A stretch of DNA of 64,000 nucleotides from CAYOHP01 sp964403795 [NCBI: uncultured bacterium] (GTDB taxonomy: Bacteria; Muiribacteriota; UBA6191; CAZXTJ01). The notes below the pieces were generated by a model. It made no database searches and was not told the DNA's origin. It was given only the letters and a program-made list of their open reading frames with translations. Shown piece after piece: positions 19,901 to 27,780 of the stretch. The position numbers and the translations under genes were made by a program. Numbering within the stretch: the first letter of the stretch is position 1; every line of letters starts with the position of its first letter. Where the stretch lies: the NCBI GenBank assembly GCA_964403795.1, contig CAYOHP010000006.1, positions 1-64,000 of the forward strand. Direction: 5' to 3'.

Positions 19901-22900
19901 GTCACCGGGTTGGTGTTCGAGTCGATGTCCTCGAGCACCACGAACAGGCTGTCGACCCCGATCACCGCCGAGGTGGTGAAGTTCAGCACCCCGGAGAACC
20001 CGGTGAGATCCGTGGTGATCAGGAACTGGCCGCCGGACACCTGGGGGACGAGCAGGGTGGCGGTATGGCTGCTCACATCGCTCGGATCCGCCGGATCGGT
20101 GTAGACCGCGGTCAGGACCGAGGCGCCCGCCACCTGGAGCACCCCGTCGGCGACCGCCACGTCGATGGTCGAGGGGAAGCCTGCGGCGTTCCGGAACACG
20201 CCGGTGTTCACACCGGTCTCGGTGACCGTGACGGTCTCGACATCCCCGGTGATGCTGGCGGAGACCGAGACGAACAGGTTCTCGGCGATCGACGGGTCGA
20301 TGTTCTGGTCGGCGTCGGTCACCGTGACGAAGATGTCGCTGGCCCCGATGGTGAAGACCGTCTGCACCGTGCCCGTGGCGTTGGTGAACCGGGTCAGGCT
20401 GGTCGAGGGCGGCAGGTCGGTGCCGGCGGTCAGACAGTCGAAATCCCCGCCCCCGGGATCCCGGTTGTCGGTGAAGCAGCCCTGGATCAGCTCGCCGACC
20501 GAACCGATCTCTAGGATCCCGTTCCCCGGGATGGCCGCCACCGCCAGCGCCACCGGCAGCCCGGGCTCGCTGCGGAACTCGTCGGTCGAGAACGATGTCT
20601 CGCGCAGGCTCACGGTCTCGGTGTCCCCGAGCACTAGCGAGGTGATGACACCGCTCGCCACCAGCAGCTCGCGCTGGCTGCCGGTGGTGTTCTCGTCCCG
20701 GTCGAAGAGGGTGAGGAAGACCCGATCCACCCCGATCAGGAAGGGATCGGTCGAGAGCCCCGCTCCATCCGTCAGGTCGACGATCGGCGCCACGGCCGGG
20801 ATCAGCGCGATGGCGCTGTCGAAGTCGAGCGAGCCGTCGCCCGGGGTGGGATCCGAGTAGTTGGCGGTAAAGGTCGAGTTGTGGGCGGTCTGGAGCCGGG
20901 TGTCGGGGAGGTTCGGGTTCACCTCGAGGTCGAGGCCGGTCAGGTTGGTGAACACCCCGTTCGAGTCCGGATTGATCTCGGTGAGCGGCAGGTTGACGAG
21001 GTCGCCGGTGGTCAGGTCGATCAACTGCACCACGATGGTGTCGATCGCCTGGGCGTTCAGATCCTGGTCCTCATCGATCACGGTCACGAAGACCTGCTGG
21101 ACCCCGATGTCGAAGGTGAGCTGCTGGGTGGTGCTCCCGGGCGCACCGGCGATCACCACCAGGGCCGTGGTCGGGGTGGTCCGCAGGGTGGCGATGTTCG
21201 AGACCGGGGCGTCGGTGGGGTCGTTCGGGTCCACGTACTCGGCCCGGATCTGGGCCCCGTCGAAGCTCTGGAGCGGAGGCCCGAGGGTGGTAGCCGCCAC
21301 CTCGGCGAAGAGCGGCGAGGTGGTGTTCCGGAAGATCCCCGAGCTCGAGGTGGTCTCGGTCAGCAGGATCGAGAAGATCCCCTCGCCGGCCGTGGGCGGC
21401 ACGTGCCGCAGGGTCACGGTGACGTTCTCGGGATTGAGCGGGTCCTGGTTCTGGTCCGGGTCGTTGACGCTGATGAAGATCGGCTCGGTCAGCGAGTTCA
21501 GCCGGAAGGTGTTCTGCTGGGCACCTCCCACGTTGGTGAGCTGGATACTGGACGAGGCCCGGAACTGCACCACCGCGTTGGCGACCGAGATGTCGAGCGG
21601 GCTCGGGTCCTTGTCGGTGTAGCGGGCCTGGAGCACGTCGCCGTCGGAGGCCGAGATCACGTTGTCCCCGGCCGTGGTCGGCACCTGGCTGGCGAGCGAG
21701 AGGGGGAGGCCCACGGTGTTCCGGAACACCCCGGTGGAGAGCCCGGTCTCGACCAGGGTGATGACCTCGGAGTCGCCGTTGGTCAGGTTGGTGATCAGCA
21801 CCGCCGAGGTGAGCGTCTGGGCGGTGGCCGAGCGGCTGTTCTCGTCAGGGTCGGTGACGGTGACGAAGATCCGGTCGCTGTTCAGCGGGTTCACGTCGAC
21901 CCGCAGCACCGAGACCACTGCGCCGGTCGTCGTGGTGAAGGCCGAGATCGACACGGTCGGCTGCAGCCGCATGGTCGTCAGGTTGAAGAGCAGGAAGCCC
22001 GACTCGTTGTCGAGGTAGTTGGCCGTGACCTGGGCGCCGTCGCCGGTCTCCAAGAGCCCGTTATTGGGGCTGGTCGCCACGATCGAGGAGACCAGGCCCG
22101 CGGTGTTGCGGAACACGCCCGTGTTGACGCCCGTCTCCTGCAGGGTCAGCTGCTCGGTGTCGGCGGTCACCAGGTCGAGCAGGGTCAGGGTGATCGACTC
22201 GGTGGTGGCGGCATTGGTGTTCTCGTCGGGATCGGTGACGGTGACGAAGAGGTTGTCGATCCCGATGAAGAACGACGTCACCGGCGTCCCCGTGGAGCTG
22301 GTGAAGACCAGGGTCCCGTTGACCTCCTTGGCCAGCACCGTCCCGGTGGTGGTCGCGACGTCGGTGCCGTCGTTGGGATCGGTGTAGGTGACCCGGATCG
22401 AGGCCGGGACCGACAGCGCCAGCACTCCGTTCGCCGCCACCACCGTCGAGATCGCCGAGGTCAGGCTCCCCACCGCGTTCCGGAACCGGGAGGTGTTCGC
22501 CCCGGTCTCGAACAGCGTGATCGTCTCCTGGTCCCCGGTCCCCGGGAACGAGACCACGGCAGCCACCGACTCGGTGGTCAGGTGGCTCTGGTTCTGGTCC
22601 ACATCCAGGACCTCGACCACGATGGCGTCGCCCACTGCGTACTGGCCTCCCGGGGGCGGTGAGGCGGTGGCGATGAAGCTGACGGTCGCCGAGGTGATGA
22701 TGTTGATCCCCGAGTCGAAGGTCGAGACGTCGGCACCGTCGTTGGGATCGGTGTAGCGGGCCCGGACCGAGTCGCCCTCCAGCACCTCGAGGGTCCCGTT
22801 GTTCCCGACCGGGGTCGGCGAGCGGACCAGGGGGACGCCGGCAGCGAAGAAGAAGATCCCGGTGTTGGCCCCGGTCTCGGTCAAGGTCACCGTCTGGGTG

Positions 22901-24264
22901 TCGCCTCCGACCAGGCCGCTGGTCGTCAAGGTGACCGACACCGATTCGGCGGTATCGGCGTCGAGGTTCTGGTCCGAGTCGACCACCCTGAGGAAGATCC
23001 GGTCGGCGGGCGCCTGGAAGAAGGTCTGGGGCGTCTGGGAGGCGTTGGTCTGCTGCACCACCGAGGCGACCGGGGTCACCTGCCCCGGGACCGTGTCGTT
23101 GGAGGTGTCGGCGGGCCGGGCGGCGTCCACGTAGGTGGCGGTGATGGTGGCGTTGTGGTCGGTCTCCAGGATCCCGTTCGTCGTCACCCCGTTGGTGGCC
23201 TGGGCCACCGGGATCCCCACCGGGTTCCGGAAGACGCCGGAATTGTTGGTGGTCTCGAACAGGGTCACCGTGATCGCGTCCGCGGTGTCGGTGGAGGTGA
23301 CCTGGACGGTGACCTGCTGCTGGGTCGCGAAGTCGGTGTTCTGGTCGCCGTCGAACACCGTCACGAACAGCTGGGAACTGGGAAGCCCCTGGCTGGCGAT
23401 GGCGGTCCCGGCCGAATCGGTGATCTGGGTGGTCGAGTTGGTGACCTGGAGGAGGTTGGCGGCATCCACGGCCGTCCCCCCACCCTCGGGGTCGGTGAAG
23501 GCCAGCGTGAGCTGGGCTCCCGAACTCCCCTCGATCACGCCGTTGCCCGAGTTGGCGGTCCCGGCCGCCGGCACCAGGGAGCGCCGGAACACCCCGGTGT
23601 TCGCCCCCGTCTCGGTCAGGGTGAAGGTCTCGGTGTCGCCGCCAGGCGAGACCGTGGTCAGGGCCTGGAGGGTGTCGGCCACCCCAGGGTTCCGGTTCTC
23701 GTCGTCGTCGGCCACCTCCAGGACCGCGGTGTCGACGTCCAGGAAGTAGAGGGTCTCGTCGGCGAAGGCGGCGTCGAGCAACCGCACCGTGGCGGCCGTC
23801 GGGGACTTCCGCAGGGTGATGACCGAGTTCAGCGCCCGGGGAGCGAAGATCGCCTGGAGGGCGTCGCCGTCCTTGCCTTCGAGCACCCCATTTCCGATCG
23901 ACGGCACCGCGAAGGTCAGGGTGAACCCGCCGGCCGGCCCGAAGAAGATCCCCGAGTTCGCCCCGGTCTCGGTCAGGACCAGTCCGGCGGTCTCGGTGTC
24001 GAGTCCGGGCACGTCCAGGGCGGTGAGGCTGGTGGTCTGGATGGTGGCCGGGGAGGTGTTGCTGGCGGCGTCGGTCAGCCGCACGAAGATCCGGTCGGTC
24101 CCGAAGAAATAGGTGGTTACGGGCGACTGGGCCGCGTTGGTGAAGACCAGGCTCTGGCCCAGGGCAGCCTGGATCGGCAGCAGCAGCAAGAGCAGGAAGG
24201 CAGGGAGGCCGCGCCCATGACCGCGAGCGGGGACCCCGGCGGGCTGCTCAACCTGGACGGCCAC
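13981..24264 (-). CDS. Giant cell-surface protein with about 20 repeats, PKD-like domains and C-terminal sorting tail
   Basis: 3,427 residues from GTG 24264 (AGGAGG upstream; no in-frame ATG). The signal peptide is a poly-Leu stretch ending near ALGQ at about 36. Residues 37-2590 hold about 20 diverged repeats of roughly 125 residues, each with a beta core like IFVTVTDPDENTN, then TLTETGANTGVFRN, then a YTDPNDPTD segment; the Asp pattern suggests calcium binding. A thrombospondin-3-like acidic linker (DRDGDGIPN) follows, then seven PKD/REJ-like domains to about 3,330. The tail is a Gly run with GGCS, one membrane helix and RRELEERHARRR, a layout like GlyGly/MYXO/JDVT-CTERM sorting signals. 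It is probably exported, cleaved and anchored on the cell surface. The role is unknown; adhesion is a guess. Confidence 0.9.
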   Translation of the reverse strand: MAVQVEQPAGVPARGHGRGLPAFLLLLLLPIQAALGQSLVFTNAAQSPVTTYFFGTDRIFVRLTDAASNTSPATIQTTSLTALDVPGLDTETAGLVLTETGANSGIFFGPAGGFTLTFAVPSIGNGVLEGKDGDALQAIFAPRALNSVITLRKSPTAATVRLLDAAFADETLYFLDVDTAVLEVADDDENRNPGVADTLQALTTVSPGGDTETFTLTETGANTGVFRRSLVPAAGTANSGNGVIEGSSGAQLTLAFTDPEGGGTAVDAANLLQVTNSTTQITDSAGTAIASQGLPSSQLFVTVFDGDQNTDFATQQQVTVQVTSTDTADAITVTLFETTNNSGVFRNPVGIPVAQATNGVTTNGILETDHNATITATYVDAARPADTSNDTVPGQVTPVASVVQQTNASQTPQTFFQAPADRIFLRVVDSDQNLDADTAESVSVTLTTSGLVGGDTQTVTLTETGANTGIFFFAAGVPLVRSPTPVGNNGTLEVLEGDSVRARYTDPNDGADVSTFDSGINIITSATVSFIATASPPPGGQYAVGDAIVVEVLDVDQNQSHLTTESVAAVVSFPGTGDQETITLFETGANTSRFRNAVGSLTSAISTVVAANGVLALSVPASIRVTYTDPNDGTDVATTTGTVLAKEVNGTLVFTSSTGTPVTSFFIGIDNLFVTVTDPDENTNAATTESITLTLLDLVTADTEQLTLQETGVNTGVFRNTAGLVSSIVATSPNNGLLETGDGAQVTANYLDNESGFLLFNLTTMRLQPTVSISAFTTTTGAVVSVLRVDVNPLNSDRIFVTVTDPDENSRSATAQTLTSAVLITNLTNGDSEVITLVETGLSTGVFRNTVGLPLSLASQVPTTAGDNVISASDGDVLQARYTDKDPSPLDISVANAVVQFRASSSIQLTNVGGAQQNTFRLNSLTEPIFISVNDPDQNQDPLNPENVTVTLRHVPPTAGEGIFSILLTETTSSSGIFRNTTSPLFAEVAATTLGPPLQSFDGAQIRAEYVDPNDPTDAPVSNIATLRTTPTTALVVIAGAPGSTTQQLTFDIGVQQVFVTVIDEDQDLNAQAIDTIVVQLIDLTTGDLVNLPLTEINPDSNGVFTNLTGLDLEVNPNLPDTRLQTAHNSTFTANYSDPTPGDGSLDFDSAIALIPAVAPIVDLTDGAGLSTDPFLIGVDRVFLTLFDRDENTTGSQRELLVASGVITSLVLGDTETVSLRETSFSTDEFRSEPGLPVALAVAAIPGNGILEIGSVGELIQGCFTDNRDPGGGDFDCLTAGTDLPPSTSLTRFTNATGTVQTVFTIGASDIFVTVTDADQNIDPSIAENLFVSVSASITGDVETVTVTETGVNTGVFRNAAGFPSTIDVAVADGVLQVAGASVLTAVYTDPADPSDVSSHTATLLVPQVSGGQFLITTDLTGFSGVLNFTTSAVIGVDSLFVVLEDIDSNTNPVTTETVSVLLTGTGGTGGNDQVLVTLVEEGPNSRFFVNDGSTYLAAPPSTSLAVTSVVDPVVMTDQILQTFDREIVQATWVDPQSIADTRTATVEMRIFEVAASIFFSDAAGTPKSIFPIAPPAAADRLFVTLVDPDENVNAATQQSVIVTLFDPITNDVVTVTLQETGNDTNTFRNVTGVPSTLAVSLPDAILQTVDRSVIDVTYEDKDSASDSQLATAEMRVAQGGGAVRLVDQFGNDRLVYRMINLPSELVFIRVNDPDENGNPAAADSIEAVLESVSVGDTLVVTLTETGLSTGIFVNTTGVLVLPACFPVADGILQAKHATDIRATYTDVDDPLDTSFDLATALNSRTFATIDFVDDPVTRSPVTTFLIGGTPGLLVAVTDTDEDEDPCFVETITVSITALASGDLESVTLTETASNSGVFVSALPGLPSEIDPPVGVDGTLQVKHPTNAEARYVDNDDLVDQAVATAASVMFETSASCQFLSDIAGTPLASGTYAIGIDRIFVEVFDPDQDRDFATQESVTAFLQSTGSLDVVTMTLVETNAHSGLFRNILPTPPNTIDGIPSQVALPVSSDSTLQTSDDEQVFFLYVDPSDPTDICTDVATLELRPTTSTTQFTNSTGGPRSFYSIQFDQVFVTVVDADENADPSVIETITVQVSSLFAAPASPDVEIVDLFETGTGTGVFRNTTGLPMQVGPSNSGDGILQTGDGTTIEARYTDFDDPTDVSVSTARTFVASTNSSVQFTDQFIGSAVFQYTIGAGDVFVEVTDFDENTNGNSPQSVIATVRVTATGDVESFVLTEADDPGTGVVTSDDSSIFRNLFGIQSTLASAATSFNGVLEVVDGAFLTVSYTDDDFPLDTAVNTQSVVMRTAQTASSIVLFNQNLVPVTEFLVVQDRVIVELTDPDQNGNPSLAETVIVTIDLGAQGFDRETFTATEVGLNAGVFRTIAIPTARLGAGLFGNPNNGILEAVGDLPGGLGTDTFTVSYQDPNDGLDAAVEIGTITTETFSTLDFTNSLGTPVTTYVIGVDRIFLRVFDRDQNLSSSVKDTVKVTVEDFGTGDREIVTLQETGLDTAIFTNPGGLPTIFDLSAVPGDGLLQTGDPSDDTVQAEYLDPTDPTDNFFDQADLVPRDPNDRDGDGIPNALETATPGMDPNDPTDATLDFDDDGRDNRTELVVDGTDPNDDTDNAPVPVISPNGVLLDPGVIRLDGSASFDATTRPPRIGILRYLWSQVGTSPTVVSISDPTAIQPFFVARTPGIYTVRLTVTDADFAVRSATADIEIADLPPTANPGPGGSMRFSGASLPFPAYQLDGSKSSDANAQTLSFSWGAGPGNTVGTITFDNASAASPRITAVQRPGRAVVRLTVTDTSAQTDTKDVVVLVHDDLSPFPFRNHAPTSEAGLDVTTTAGIGVTATLDGRASRDQDGEAIQFTWQFEAFPDGGPPGPITGGVSNAVNAQATATGLSQVGVYTYTLQVRDTHTGGLGLAFGDIDRVRVTAQTLANHVPSANAGGPYQFSTLARAQLSGAGSGDADPGDTLSFFWTQVAGVRTALEDPNVRDPFVTFFVPGVYRYRLVVTDAVGNQSIPSDCVVRVGRTGDNPPVANAGVDQIGAVGQATVLDGRNSIDPDGSVLRFFWRQIGGTRLLLSDPNAATPQFTPTFAGTYEFELVVDDGTHFSPPDRVLVAVDPPVANAGPDQSRVLPNDGSPLIVTLNGSGSFDPSPGPQALTFQWAQVSGPSVTLSNATASLPTFSTLVQGTYTFVLVVFDGATFSPQVDLNRPDDAFVKIIVSNSVNTIPTALAGIDQFVAQGSVVTLDGSASFDADGDPITFQWVQTAGPPVLLTPNGTVQRPTFIPPVGGSAYTFRLTVSDPTNRTSSDTVTVFATGGATGGGGGNTGGAGVGNGTSSSGATFTFAGGGGGGGCSAVPLYVTGKMEDHLPQAILNLLLLVLPFLAALSWRRELEERHARRRV
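16590..24160 (-). repeat. About 20 diverged tandem repeats in the giant gene
   Basis: At protein level the motif (I/V/L)F(V/L)xVxDxDxN recurs about 20 times at intervals of about 115-130 codons. DNA copies are too diverged to recombine easily, which indicates an old expansion. Confidence 0.8.
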
Positions 24265-24416
24265 TAGTCTCCGGTCCTCCTCGCCCGGCCCGGATGGGGC
24301 GCGGGTTTCCTGCTTCTCGGCGTCTCCGGCATGCCTTCGACCGACGGCCCTGGGGATCGGAGCGCCAAGACCCCTTCCGAGGCCCTGTCTTTTCTACGTT
24401 CCGGACCGCCGAACCG

Positions 24417-24445
24417 TTGCGGGAACCCGATCCGAGGGTTATCCC
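24417..24445 (+). promoter_or_regulatory. Possible sigma-70-type promoter for the phosphate transporter gene
   Basis: TTGCGG (24417-24422), 17 bases, TATCCC (24440-24445). Three of six bases match in each box and the spacing is ideal; it would give a leader of about 100 nt. Confidence 0.3.
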
Positions 24446-24549
24446 CTGGAGCCGGATCGGACAAACGACCCTGCCCTCCCCCGGGGATTGCATGCCGGCC
24501 GGCCGGCCCCCTTCCCCGGCCCCCCCTCGGGAGGTACCATCGCCCGCGC

Positions 24550-26697
24550 ATGCAGATGCGCTCCTCCCCCGTCCAAGGTCGCGGCCGAACACGGTTCCCG
24601 GCCTGCGCCTGGTTCGCCGGACTCCTGGTGCTGCTGGCAGGCACCCTGCTCCCGGGCTGCGGACCGACCCCGGGGACCGCGCCGGTCGACGCGGTCGAGA
24701 AGAAGGTCCGCCTGCTCGGGCTCGAGGCCAAGGCCGTGTTCCGGGGCGGTGGCCGGATCACCGGGGTCTCCGCGATCCTGCCCGATCCCCTCTCGGTGAC
24801 CCTGGAGGACCCCTCCGGGAGCTCGCCCCTGGCCCAGATCCCGGTCGAGTTCCTGGTCCTGGGACCCCAGGGACGCCTGGTCCACGAAGGTCGGGAGGCC
24901 GACAGCCGGGAAGTCCTCTCCAGCCGGGACGGCACCGCCTCCATCCTCTTGAAGACTCCCGAGAAGCCCCGGGATGTCTGGGTCCGGGTCCGGGTCCTGG
25001 ACCCGGAGACCCGCGAGCCCCTCCTGGAACACCGCTTCGTCACCTATTCGGTGGACTACGGGAGCCTGGCCTTCGCCATGCTCGGCGGGCTGGCGATCTT
25101 CCTCTTCGGCATGCGCCTGATGACCACCGCCTTGCAGGCGATCGCCGGGGAGCGGCTGCGGACCATCCTCGGCAACGTGACCAGCACCCCCCTCTCCGGG
25201 CTGCTGGCCGGCGCCCTCATCACCGGCATCATCCAGAGCTCGTCGGCCACCACGGTCATGACCGTGGGCCTGGTCAACGCGGGCCTGATGAGCCTGGGGC
25301 AGGCGGTCCCGGTCATGTTCGGCGCCAACATCGGCACCACCATCACCGGCCAGCTCATCTCCTTCAAGATCAGCCAGTACGCCTTCCCCATGATGTTCCT
25401 CGGGTTGCTCGCCTCCATCGCCGGTCCCAGCCGGCGGCACCGGCACGGGGGCGAAGTGATCTTCGGCCTGGGGATGCTCTTCATGGGCATGGACCTGATG
25501 GAGGGCGTGTTCAAGCCCCTGGCCCAGAGCGCCGAGTTCAAGAGCATCTTCGTGGCCTTCTCCGTGAACCCCCTCTACGGGATCCTGGCCGGGACCCTGG
25601 TCACGGTGCTCATCCAGTCGAGCTCGGCCACCGTCGGCCTCACCTTGACGCTGGCCGCCTCCGGCTTCCTCGACTTCCCCGGCGCCTTCGGGCTGATCCT
25701 GGGCGACAACATCGGGACCACCATCACCGCCATCCTGGCCAGTATCTCGGCCCGGCCCAGCGCCCGGCAGGCCGCCCTGGTGCACAGCCTCTTCAACATC
25801 TGCGGCGCGGCCATCATGCTGGCCCTGTTGATGGTTCCCTGGGACGGGCACCCCGTTTTCCTCTCGTTCATCGACTCGATCACCGCCGGGGATGTCTGGG
25901 CGAACCCTCCCCAGGCCCTGGAGCGCCACGTGGCCAACGCCCATTCGATGTTCAACGTGACCTTCGCGGTCCTCTTCCTCCCCCTTGCCCCCTGGTTCGC
26001 GGCCCTGGCCCGGAAGATCCTGCCGGACCGGGACGAGGGGCCGCCGACCCGACTGGCCCCGGCCCTGCTCGACACCCCTCCCCTGGCGCTCCGCTCGGTC
26101 CGCCTGGAGATGGCCGATGTCGCCGTCAAGCTGCGGGAGATGTTCACCCTGGCCCTGGGCTGCATCCACCAGTGGAACGAGAAGCACTTCGACGCGGTGG
26201 TCTCGGGCGAGGAAGGGATCGACCGGATGCGGGAGCAGATCTCCCACTACCTGGTCCAGATCAGCGAGCACGAGCTCGATGCCCCCGACGCCGAGCGCAT
26301 CCCCCGCCTGCTGCACGCCATCAACGACCTGGAGCGCTTCGGCGACATGGTCGAGGAGGCCGCCAAGCTGGCCCGGCGCCGCTCGGAGAAGGCCCTGCCC
26401 TTCCCGGACGAGGCCCTCGCCGAGGTCGGCCGCCTCCAGACCCGGATCGACGCCATGCTCGACTCCTGCATCCGCGTGCTCCGGGAAGGCAGCCGGGCCA
26501 GCCTCGACGAGATGCGTCGGCTCGAGAGCGACGTGAACCGGAGCGAGGACCGGTTCCGCAAGAACCACATCCGGCGCCTGCGGGAAGGCAACGCCGACCT
26601 CCTGGCGGGAATCGTCTTCCTCGACCTGCTCACGGTGATCGAGAAGATGGGCGACTACCTCGACAACGTGGGCAACGCGCTCGGCGAGATCGAGTAG
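24550..26697 (+). CDS. Na/Pi-cotransporter-like membrane lipoprotein with PhoU-like domain
   Basis: 715 residues. The ATG at 24550 gives an immediate lipoprotein signal with lipobox LLPGC (Cys37). A beta-type extracytoplasmic domain lies at about 45-165. The transporter core follows with the two inverted QSSSATT signatures of the PF02690 Na/phosphate cotransporter family near residues 227 and 355 and eight or so membrane helices to about 490. Residues 520-715 are a helical PhoU-like domain. Together this is the NptA/YjbB architecture, here with an added lipidated N-terminal domain, which is unusual. It probably moves phosphate or balances it across the inner membrane; direction cannot be read from sequence. 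It is divergent from the giant gene. Confidence 0.88.
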   Translation: MQMRSSPVQGRGRTRFPACAWFAGLLVLLAGTLLPGCGPTPGTAPVDAVEKKVRLLGLEAKAVFRGGGRITGVSAILPDPLSVTLEDPSGSSPLAQIPVEFLVLGPQGRLVHEGREADSREVLSSRDGTASILLKTPEKPRDVWVRVRVLDPETREPLLEHRFVTYSVDYGSLAFAMLGGLAIFLFGMRLMTTALQAIAGERLRTILGNVTSTPLSGLLAGALITGIIQSSSATTVMTVGLVNAGLMSLGQAVPVMFGANIGTTITGQLISFKISQYAFPMMFLGLLASIAGPSRRHRHGGEVIFGLGMLFMGMDLMEGVFKPLAQSAEFKSIFVAFSVNPLYGILAGTLVTVLIQSSSATVGLTLTLAASGFLDFPGAFGLILGDNIGTTITAILASISARPSARQAALVHSLFNICGAAIMLALLMVPWDGHPVFLSFIDSITAGDVWANPPQALERHVANAHSMFNVTFAVLFLPLAPWFAALARKILPDRDEGPPTRLAPALLDTPPLALRSVRLEMADVAVKLREMFTLALGCIHQWNEKHFDAVVSGEEGIDRMREQISHYLVQISEHELDAPDAERIPRLLHAINDLERFGDMVEEAAKLARRRSEKALPFPDEALAEVGRLQTRIDAMLDSCIRVLREGSRASLDEMRRLESDVNRSEDRFRKNHIRRLREGNADLLAGIVFLDLLTVIEKMGDYLDNVGNALGEIE

Positions 26698-26752
26698 GCC
26701 CCAGGGCTTCGGAAGGCCGGGGATCCTGTCGATACCACCCTGGGAGGCGTCC

Positions 26753-26908
26753 ATGTCCCTGGGACTAGACGGGCGGATCGACCCGGACGAGACCGTGAAG
26801 CGGGTCTACCGCGAGGTGAAGCGGGGGATCCGGCCCGGCACCAGTCCGGCCGAACGCCGCGAGCTCGAGGCCCGCCTCGAGTTCCTGGAACGGATCTTCC
26901 GGCTCTAG
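26753..26908 (+). CDS. Small conserved-looking protein (51 aa)
   Basis: 51 residues from ATG 26753 to TAG 26908, with a good ribosome site (GGGAGG, five bases before ATG). It starts MSLGLDGRIDPDE and ends LEFLERIFRL. It is highly charged and probably one long helix. It sits between the phosphate transporter and ttcA on the same strand. Function is not recognised; reality is supported by the ribosome site, the position and biased third bases. Confidence 0.55.
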   Translation: MSLGLDGRIDPDETVKRVYREVKRGIRPGTSPAERRELEARLEFLERIFRL

Positions 26909-26933
26909 CCTTCCCTGCCCTATCCTTGCCCGG

Positions 26934-27725
26934 ATGAACCAGGTCCCCGACCGGATCCGGCGCCAGGTGGGCAGGGCGCTGCGCGACTTCTCGATGCTCC
27001 AGGCCGGCGACGTGGTCGCGGTCGGGGTCTCGGGCGGCAAGGACAGCTACACCCTGCTCGACGCCCTGCTGGCGATCCGCCGGCGTTCCCCCGTCCCCTT
27101 CGAGGTGCGGGCCCTGCTCGTCGACCAGGGCTTCGTGGGGTTCGACGCCTCGGTGGTGGTCCGACACCTCGAGGGTCGCGGGGTCCCCTTCAGGGTCGAG
27201 GAGACCGACACCCTGGCCGAGGAGGACCTCTACGGGGTCGAGGGCGGCGCCTTCTGCTCGTTCTGCGCCAAGCAGCGGCGCGGCATCCTCTACCGGGGCG
27301 CCCGGGAGCTGGGCTGCAACAAGCTGGCCCTGGGCCACCACCGCGACGACGTGATCGAGACGCTGCTCATGAACATGTTCTTCAACGGGCGGCTCCGGGG
27401 CATGCCGGCCCGGCTGGCGGCCACCGGCGAGGGGACGGGGATGGAACTGATCCGTCCCCTGGTCTACGTCCCCGAGGAATGGATCGCCGAGCACGCCCGG
27501 GAGGCCGACTACCCGACCATTCCCTGCGGCTGCCCGACCTGCGGGACCAGCCTGCAGAAGCGACGGCGCATCAAGCTCCTGCTCTCCGACCTGGAGGCCG
27601 AGATCCCGGGCGTGAAGCAGAGCCTGCTGGTCTCGATGCAGAACGTCGAGGCCCAGCAGATGCTGCTCGGCGACGGAGCCCGCAACGAGCTCGGGAAGCT
27701 GCTGCTCTCGGGGCTGGAAGTCTGA
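26934..27725 (+). CDS. ttcA: TtcA-like tRNA 2-thiocytidine synthetase
   Basis: 263 residues. It has the PP-loop ATP pyrophosphatase motif SGGKDS at 33-38 and the CxxC pair CSFC (C108, C111) plus C198, the three cysteines that in TtcA hold the [4Fe-4S] cluster used to thiolate cytidine 32 of tRNA. The GHHRDDVIET segment is also typical. An extra CGCPTCG group (198-204) resembles the zinc knuckle of TtcA/TtuA relatives. A TATCCT box ends seven bases before the ATG, suggesting a leaderless mRNA. TtcA is the best call; a TtuA-type 2-thiouridine enzyme is the alternative. Confidence 0.85.
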   Translation: MNQVPDRIRRQVGRALRDFSMLQAGDVVAVGVSGGKDSYTLLDALLAIRRRSPVPFEVRALLVDQGFVGFDASVVVRHLEGRGVPFRVEETDTLAEEDLYGVEGGAFCSFCAKQRRGILYRGARELGCNKLALGHHRDDVIETLLMNMFFNGRLRGMPARLAATGEGTGMELIRPLVYVPEEWIAEHAREADYPTIPCGCPTCGTSLQKRRRIKLLLSDLEAEIPGVKQSLLVSMQNVEAQQMLLGDGARNELGKLLLSGLEV

Positions 27726-27780
27726 CCGGCCAGGAACGCCTCGCCGGGATCCGCGGGTTCCGGGCCCCTCTCTGCCGTGC

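Noticed and set aside
16590-24160. CRISPR-like or recent tandem DNA repeat array
   Set aside because: The periodicity is in the protein (about 125 residues); DNA copies are diverged and there are no identical short repeats with spacers.
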